Source of the DNA: JAYSRU01 sp043720875 | GTDB taxonomy: Bacteria > Bacteroidota > Bacteroidia > Flavobacteriales_D > Crocinitomicaceae | NCBI GenBank assembly: GCA_043720875.1 | Contig: JAYSRU010000157.1 | Span: 1 to 12,144 of the forward strand | Direction: 5' to 3' | Length of the DNA stretch: 12,144 bases | Shown: in pieces, positions 7,991 through 12,144 of the stretch | Position numbering within the stretch: position 1 is the first letter of the stretch | Layout: each line of letters opens with the position of its first letter | Made by a program: the position numbers and the translations under genes | The notes under the pieces: model-generated | Seen by the model: only the letters and a program-made list of their open reading frames with translations | Told to the model about the DNA's origin: nothing | The model's database searches: none

Positions 7991-8539
7991 CTACCTTTTT
8001 CTGTTGTAATTAAACTCCACACAGGTTGCCCCTTTGCCATATTCTCTGAAGTCTGCGTCGTAATACTCCGACCCTTTTTGCTTGTTCAGAAAATTGTGAA
8101 TTTCCGCTTTAAGTACACCTAAGCCAACGCCATGAATTACAATCAATTTACTAATGTGATTGGCTTCAGCTTTTTTGTAATGTGATTTGAACGTACTTAA
8201 TTGTTTCGCGACAATTTCGTTGTTGGTCATATGTGCTTTAGATTCGGTTAATTCCTCAATGTGTAAATCAACTTCCCAGACATTCAATTTTTTGGGTGAC
8301 TCATCCGAACGAATTTTGAGTGTGTTGTGCTTCAGTTCTGTGTTTTCTCCAGGTTTCGCTGGAATTTTCATTTGTTTTGAATTTTTGTAATCCCCTCTAA
8401 TTTTAGCAATTTCATTGACTTGCAGGTCTCTAATAAATCCATGCGTATCCTTAATGGATATTACATTTCCGTTTATAGCTGTAATAACACCATCCACTTT
8501 TTCGTACAACAAACTGATTTTCTCTCCAACCTTAAACAT
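7991..8539 (-). CDS. Compact Smr-domain protein (MutS2 C-terminal-like), Bacteroidota type
   Basis: A 182-residue cytoplasmic protein. The Smr domain (about residues 86-178) carries the two family motifs: DLHIEEL (91-97, Asp-Leu-His) and HGVGLGVLKAEIHNFL (136-151, the HGxGxGxL loop), followed by GATCVEF (170-176). Smr domains act as nucleases on nucleic acids; SmrB in E. coli cuts mRNA at collided ribosomes. The N-terminal 50 residues (FKVGEKISLLYEKVDGVIT, then VISIKDTHGF) resemble the small beta-barrel start of Bacteroidota Smr/DUF2027 proteins. Those proteins are usually about 330 residues long, so the middle domain seems absent here. I start at the ATG at 8539; a GTG at 8557 would add six residues but overlaps the stop codon region of the hisE remnant by position only and has no support. 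The start lies 18 bases after the terminal stop of that remnant. Confidence 0.8.
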   Translation of the reverse strand: MFKVGEKISLLYEKVDGVITAINGNVISIKDTHGFIRDLQVNEIAKIRGDYKNSKQMKIPAKPGENTELKHNTLKIRSDESPKKLNVWEVDLHIEELTESKAHMTNNEIVAKQLSTFKSHYKKAEANHISKLIVIHGVGLGVLKAEIHNFLNKQKGSEYYDADFREYGKGATCVEFNYNRKR

Positions 8540-8557
8540 AATGTATTTTTTGTCCAC

Positions 8558-8757
8558 CTATTTTTTTAGCAGATCTTCTTAATTCAATCCTTTAGCCTGC
8601 AATTATAGTAAATATTGATGCAGTAAGGCCGTGCTTTTCTCTAAAAACGATAATTCCATTGATTATTTATGTCTTAATTACAATTTCTATTAGCCCCCTC
8701 ACCTATTTTCTAAATCCTCTTTCGGGTTGTAACTTGCATGAAATCAGTTGTATATGT
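8558..8757 (-). pseudogene. Decayed HisE (phosphoribosyl-ATP pyrophosphohydrolase) domain copy
   Basis: This stretch aligns end to end with HisE residues 132-203 of the intact hisIE at 11484-12095 on the same strand. Reading from 8757: TYTTDFMQVTTRKRI, a stop (for Q147), KIGEGA (for KVGEEA), a +1 shift at 8688-8691, EIVIKT, a stop (for L161), IING, a +1 shift at 8648, then FLEKSTALLHQYLL (for FLEESADLLFHYLL), a stop (for L182), LQAKG (identical), and a stop (for L190). It then ends in E-D-L-L-K-K-stop, where hisIE ends in K-K-stop. The last six codons of the alignment are 7 codons shorter than hisIE. I count about 28 of 64 aligned residues identical. At two of the four stops (L161, L182) hisIE has TTA where the copy has TAA. 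Weak similarity may continue to about 8790. The gene cannot make a working enzyme. Independent small-gene coding is unlikely given the stops. Confidence 0.85.
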
Positions 8758-8782
8758 TTTTTTCTTAAAGAGATGTTTGTGT

Positions 8783-8801
8783 ATAACGAGCTAATCGTTA
8801 T
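8783..8801 (-). terminator. Hairpin over the stop codon of the surface-protein gene
   Basis: ATAACGA (8783-8789) and TCGTTAT (8795-8801) form a perfect 7-base-pair stem with a 5-base loop. The stop codon of the type IX secretion substrate gene (8798-8800) lies inside the stem. The transcript lacks a following U-tract (next bases ACACAAAC), so this is not a textbook intrinsic terminator. It could protect or pause the 3' end. The call is based on symmetry and position only. Confidence 0.35.
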
Positions 8802-11302
8802 CGTAGGACATTAACATGACCTTCAAAAGTGTATTTTTTATCATTTGTTGCATCTTTACAACGAATTATCCAAGTATATGTACCTTCTTGAATAGGTTTC
8901 CCCTTATATATTCCATCCCATGTGACTTTAGAATCTTGACTTTCCCAAACAATCTCCCCCCACCGATTAAATACCAATAATTCAAAGTTGAATGGGTCAA
9001 TTCCTTCAATATGGATTCTCCAGGTATTATTGAATTCATCACCATCCGGCGTGAAGGTGTTTGGCGCATAAAAAATTACTTCACTTACCACCTGAACGAT
9101 TTGTGTTAAAGAATCAATGCAGCCATATTGATTTTCGACAATTATTGAAACTGGATAGTTACCTACTTTTTCTTCAGGAAAGTTGACTTCAAAATGGGAC
9201 GAGTTGGAAGTTGACGGAATACCTCCCCAAATGGTCCAATCATAAATATCCAGGGCATTCGGATTATTTTTCACCAAATTGATCATGGGGTAATAAAATG
9301 AAACAGGATTTGGATTAATAATAAAAGATGGATCAGGTAAGCTGTACACTTCGATTGTATCTGTATAGACTTTAGTGAAAACGCATCCCAAGTCATTTGT
9401 AGAAGTAATTTTTACACTAAAAACACCAGGCTTTGTATACAGGTGAGAAAAAGAAGCTAAGCCAAATGCAGTAGTGCTTGATCCATCTCCGAAATCAATC
9501 ACACTAGAGATTATGGTCGCATTGGATGTATTGTTTGAAAAATTGACTAGATGCGGTACACAGCCATTGATATCGTCCGGAATAACAATAATAGCGGCTG
9601 ATTCAAGTGTTGTTAAAGTCAAAGAGGCGGAATCCGGAGTTGAGCCACAAGTTTCTGTTAATACCAGCAAGTAAGTTGTTGAGGAGCTTGGCGAAACCGT
9701 GACAGGATTCCCGATATTAATAGTTCCATCAGAGCCATACCATGTAAAGGTATAAGCAGATGAGCCACCACTAACTGTTGCAACTAAAGAATAATCGAAA
9801 TCAGGACAAATTGTATCGCTTTGTGTTACTGAATTTATTTGCAATGGATTAGGATCCGATATCACAAAGTTTGTTGTAGCAGTGCAACCAACAGTGCCAT
9901 TTATTATTAAACTATAATTTCCTTGAACTAAATTGTTGATTTGAAAAGGAGAAGTTGTGACAGGTAAAAATGGATTGCCGTTTAGTGAATAACTCTGACC
10001 GTTGGTAAAACTAACAGATACGGCCGCATCATTTTCACCTATGCAGCTTGGAGGGGTTATGATTGTTGAAACCGTTGTATTTATTTCTAAGACAGTGATT
10101 TCGGCGGTTTTTACACAACCGTTAGAATCGACGGAATAGGTGTAAACGCCGGGGTTCATTGAAATTGGGTCATACGGCATAGTAACTACTTGACCAATTG
10201 GATTAGTCCAAACACCTGGAGTAGAAACGTTCGGTCCAAGAAAAGTAAATAAATTTATGGGTGCCGCAAATTCACAAATCGTAAGTGAACTATCAGTTCC
10301 AGCATTAGGAAAACCGTCAACTTGGATATTTACCAAATCTGTTTCTACTACTGTCGAACCGTTACACATGGTGTACGTGCATTCAACGGAATAGGTTGTA
10401 GTGGTTGTTGGACACACGTTTAGAGTTGGTCCAGTTCCAATTTGTGTTGCACCAACGTACCATTTTATTGAATAATTTATCGGGCCATTCGGTCTGAATC
10501 GCCATGCTTCAGGCGTTGAAACCGTCCAATTGGATGTAGAATTTCTTCCGGGAGCGGTAAGGCCGTTACTGCCACTGGAGTTTTGAATCCCGATAATTGC
10601 ATTTCCTCCATTCCATAAATTACAGGTTTCTTTTTGTTGCACATAAACATCAATTACATTAGTTGTTTCGTAGAGCACAATCATGCTAGTACTTCTAAGT
10701 GAATTACATAGAAAATGTCCAAGATCATTATAAACAACCACAAAAATTCTACAAGGTGCAGTTCCGAGTAGATACCAAGTGACCGTTCCATTAACTGTTG
10801 GATCTATGTCATGATAGACTCCATAAATTTCTCCACCATCCACCAAGGAAAAACTTGGGCAAGGAGTATTAATTGAATAAGGCTGAAAGGTTCCAACTGG
10901 AGTGCCAGGTCCTAAGTTCAATGATCCATTTGACCCCACGTTCAACACGTTGTAACTTTGTCCGAAGTAACAGAAGTTGAAAGGAATGTTTATTGGTTCA
11001 GACCAAATATCATCAAGACCTACAGAAACTGGATTGCCACCAGGAGCGTTGTATGCAATTGGTGGATTGTGGGGAATTGAACTCGCGGTATACGTTGTGG
11101 TTAGTCCAGTGTGAAAAGGAGTTGCTATTAAATCTATACAATTAGCGGTACAAGGTAACGTTTGATCTGGACCGGCATCAATTGCAGGGCAACCAGGAAA
11201 TTGTGAAAATAAATTCAAATGACCAGTTGAAAATGTGACAACTAGGAAAATATACTTTTTGAAATTTGTATCTTTCAATATACCTCTTTTCATTTGATAC
11301 AA
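8798..11302 (-). CDS. Large secreted surface protein with PKD domain and type IX secretion (type B) sorting domain
   Basis: An 834-residue exported protein. The signal peptide is at about 15-34 (KKYIFLVVTFSTGHLNLFSQ); if the second ATG (11293) is used, three residues are lost. Residues 37-270 form a Cys-containing domain seen at the start of many Bacteroidota gliding-associated proteins (DDIWSEPINIPFNFCYFG, 97-114; VGSNGSLNLG, 122-131). Two Ig-like modules (about 275-330 and 515-565) share a W...G...TTTY...C pattern, with further beta-rich repeats between. A PKD domain (about 575-655) has VIDFGDGSS at 601-609. The C-terminal 90 residues are a type B type IX sorting domain (CHU_C-like: APNTFTPDGDEFNN, 746-759; VFNRWGEIVWES, 777-788; WDGIYKG, 795-801; EGHVNVLR at the end). 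Such cargo crosses the outer membrane and is attached to the surface or released. About 21 cysteines suggest disulfides. No enzyme domain is seen; adhesion is a plausible but unproven role. It lies between hisIE and a hisE remnant. Confidence 0.9.
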   Translation of the reverse strand: MYQMKRGILKDTNFKKYIFLVVTFSTGHLNLFSQFPGCPAIDAGPDQTLPCTANCIDLIATPFHTGLTTTYTASSIPHNPPIAYNAPGGNPVSVGLDDIWSEPINIPFNFCYFGQSYNVLNVGSNGSLNLGPGTPVGTFQPYSINTPCPSFSLVDGGEIYGVYHDIDPTVNGTVTWYLLGTAPCRIFVVVYNDLGHFLCNSLRSTSMIVLYETTNVIDVYVQQKETCNLWNGGNAIIGIQNSSGSNGLTAPGRNSTSNWTVSTPEAWRFRPNGPINYSIKWYVGATQIGTGPTLNVCPTTTTTYSVECTYTMCNGSTVVETDLVNIQVDGFPNAGTDSSLTICEFAAPINLFTFLGPNVSTPGVWTNPIGQVVTMPYDPISMNPGVYTYSVDSNGCVKTAEITVLEINTTVSTIITPPSCIGENDAAVSVSFTNGQSYSLNGNPFLPVTTSPFQINNLVQGNYSLIINGTVGCTATTNFVISDPNPLQINSVTQSDTICPDFDYSLVATVSGGSSAYTFTWYGSDGTINIGNPVTVSPSSSTTYLLVLTETCGSTPDSASLTLTTLESAAIIVIPDDINGCVPHLVNFSNNTSNATIISSVIDFGDGSSTTAFGLASFSHLYTKPGVFSVKITSTNDLGCVFTKVYTDTIEVYSLPDPSFIINPNPVSFYYPMINLVKNNPNALDIYDWTIWGGIPSTSNSSHFEVNFPEEKVGNYPVSIIVENQYGCIDSLTQIVQVVSEVIFYAPNTFTPDGDEFNNTWRIHIEGIDPFNFELLVFNRWGEIVWESQDSKVTWDGIYKGKPIQEGTYTWIIRCKDATNDKKYTFEGHVNVLR

Positions 11303-11321
11303 CGTAAATGCTGATTTTATA

Positions 11322-11329
11322 CAAATATA
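11322..11329 (-). promoter_or_regulatory. Bacteroidota -7 promoter element (TATATTTG) for the surface-protein gene
   Basis: On the - strand TATATTTG matches the Bacteroidota TAnnTTTG -7 consensus exactly and ends 19 bases before the ATG at 11302, implying a 5' leader of roughly 10-20 bases. No good TTTG-type -33 box is found at the usual distance; the nearest TTTG is about 36 bases upstream. It suggests this gene is transcribed apart from hisIE. Confidence 0.5.
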
Positions 11330-11402
11330 GTATCGAAAGCCCTAAGTGAATGACATTTAACATTCAAATGTGATTACCAATTTTTTAGCTGAATTGTAGA
11401 GT

Positions 11403-11472
11403 AACTGCTGAAGGGGTGGCAATGCATGAAATTAACCACGTTACCTTGCGATAAAGTGATTTTTCAGCAACC
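11403..11472 (-). other. Long-range inverted repeat in the 181-base gap after hisIE
   Basis: The gap 11303-11483 contains no gene. TGCTGAA (11406-11412) pairs with TTCAGCA (11463-11469). On the - strand RNA three wobble pairs extend this to ten pairs (arms 11403-11412 and 11463-11472). Inside, GTGG and CCAC can form a second short stem. The structure starts about 11 bases after the hisIE stop. It could be a 3' end structure of the his transcript or chance; no U-tract follows. Confidence 0.25.
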
Positions 11473-11483
11473 CAAAACATATT

Positions 11484-12095
11484 CTATTTTTTAGCGCGCT
11501 TATTTAAAACCTCCAATACATGCTCTAGTTTATATCCTTTGGCTTGTAATAATAATAAATAATGGAACAGTAGATCTGCGCTTTCTTCCAAAAATAGGTG
11601 ATCATTGGTCATTAATGCTTCGATAACCACTTCAACTGCCTCCTCTCCTACTTTTTGAGCTATTTTATGAACTCCAATTCTCATTAAATCAGATACATAC
11701 GATTCATCAGAAGGATTGTTGATTCTATCTAAAATTGTAGCCTCTAATACTGAAATTGTTCCAAATTGTGTCGATTTTTCGTCGCTCCAACACGTTTTTG
11801 AACCCGTGTGACACGTTGGACCAATTGCATTTACAGAGAAAAGTAAAGTATCTTGATCGCAATCTAGTTGCTCACTAACAACTTCCAAGGTATTCCCACT
11901 TTCTTCGCCTTTTTTCCAAATTCTATTTTTTGTGCGTGAAAAAAATGTTACAAACCCGGTTGCTCTGGTAATTTCAAGTGCCTCAGCGTTCATGTAGCCT
12001 AGCATTAATACTTGTAATGTGCTTGCGTCTTGGATAATTGCAGGCACTAATCCTTCGCCTTTATTGAAGTCAATGTTATTTTTTAAAGAACTCAT
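11484..12095 (-). CDS. hisIE: Bifunctional phosphoribosyl-AMP cyclohydrolase / phosphoribosyl-ATP pyrophosphohydrolase
   Basis: This 203-residue cytoplasmic enzyme performs histidine biosynthesis steps 2 and 3: pyrophosphate removal from phosphoribosyl-ATP (HisE half) and opening of the adenine ring of phosphoribosyl-AMP (HisI half). The HisI domain (about 10-105) shows LMLGYMN (30-36), FFSRTKNRIWKKGEESGN (51-68), the DCDQDTLLF metal site (78-86) and GPTCHTGSKTCW (92-103) with zinc-binding cysteines. The HisE domain (about 115-203) shows SYVSDLMRIGVHKIAQKVGEEAVEVVIEA (in two parts, 132-148 and 149-160) and FLEESADLLFHYLLLLQAKG (168-187). The length is normal for the fused form. The 49 bases before the ATG show no TAnnTTTG box, so it probably belongs to a his operon entering from beyond the window's right edge. 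It appears intact and functional, unlike the HisE copy at 8558-8757. Confidence 0.96.
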   Translation of the reverse strand: MSSLKNNIDFNKGEGLVPAIIQDASTLQVLMLGYMNAEALEITRATGFVTFFSRTKNRIWKKGEESGNTLEVVSEQLDCDQDTLLFSVNAIGPTCHTGSKTCWSDEKSTQFGTISVLEATILDRINNPSDESYVSDLMRIGVHKIAQKVGEEAVEVVIEALMTNDHLFLEESADLLFHYLLLLQAKGYKLEHVLEVLNKRAKK

Positions 12096-12144
12096 AATCT
12101 TATATTTATGTCTTTTGAGTAAAGCGTTTGTTTAAGTTTATTAA

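Noticed and set aside
8540..8557. GTG start for the Smr protein at 8557
   Set aside because: The ATG at 8539 gives MFKVGEK, the usual family start; the six added residues are unsupported and directly follow the hisE remnant's stop.
11178..11363. Small - strand frame overlapping the start of the surface-protein gene
   Set aside because: It is out of frame with the signal peptide, covers the promoter element, and has no similarity I can recognise.

Overview
The window looks like chromosome of a free-living, AT-rich member of the Bacteroidota, probably of the Flavobacteriia or a related lineage. Four things point there: a large secreted protein with a type IX secretion (type B) C-terminal sorting domain, a Bacteroidota-type TonB C-terminal domain, a TAnnTTTG promoter -7 element, and a general lack of well-spaced Shine-Dalgarno sequences. 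The genus cannot be fixed from this sequence. No phage, insertion sequence, CRISPR array, tRNA or rRNA is visible. Most of the window is ordinary housekeeping and cell-envelope content.

Left part (1-4771, + strand): four tightly spaced genes (gaps of 8-14 bases) form a likely operon. They are the C-terminal part of an SLC13/DASS sodium:anion symporter cut by the window edge, a secreted protein with a helical N-terminal half and about 11 degenerate WG-type repeats, a one-membrane-segment protein with a TonB-like C-terminal domain, and an AAC(3)/YokD-family N-acetyltransferase. The last gene runs convergently into a lipoprotein L,D-transpeptidase on the - strand, the two stop codons sharing a TTAA.

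Middle (4768-7905): the L,D-transpeptidase (peptidoglycan cross-linking) is divergent from a rhomboid protease. The rhomboid gene is followed on the + strand by a class IV PLP aminotransferase that resembles aminodeoxychorismate lyase. An AT-rich stretch with two inverted repeats separates this pair from the convergent smr gene.

Right part (7991-12095, all - strand): in transcription order there is hisIE (histidine biosynthesis steps 2 and 3), a large PKD-containing surface protein secreted by the type IX system, and a compact Smr-domain protein. The 240-base gap between the surface-protein gene and smr is not empty. It holds a decayed second copy of the HisE domain, collinear with the intact hisIE 2.8 kb away, with four internal stops and two frameshifts but the terminal Lys-Lys-stop kept. 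This pseudogene is the most informative observation in the window. It suggests that the surface-protein gene was placed between two hisE copies, for example by recombination that replaced the 3' end of hisIE. I found no convincing new multi-gene system here.
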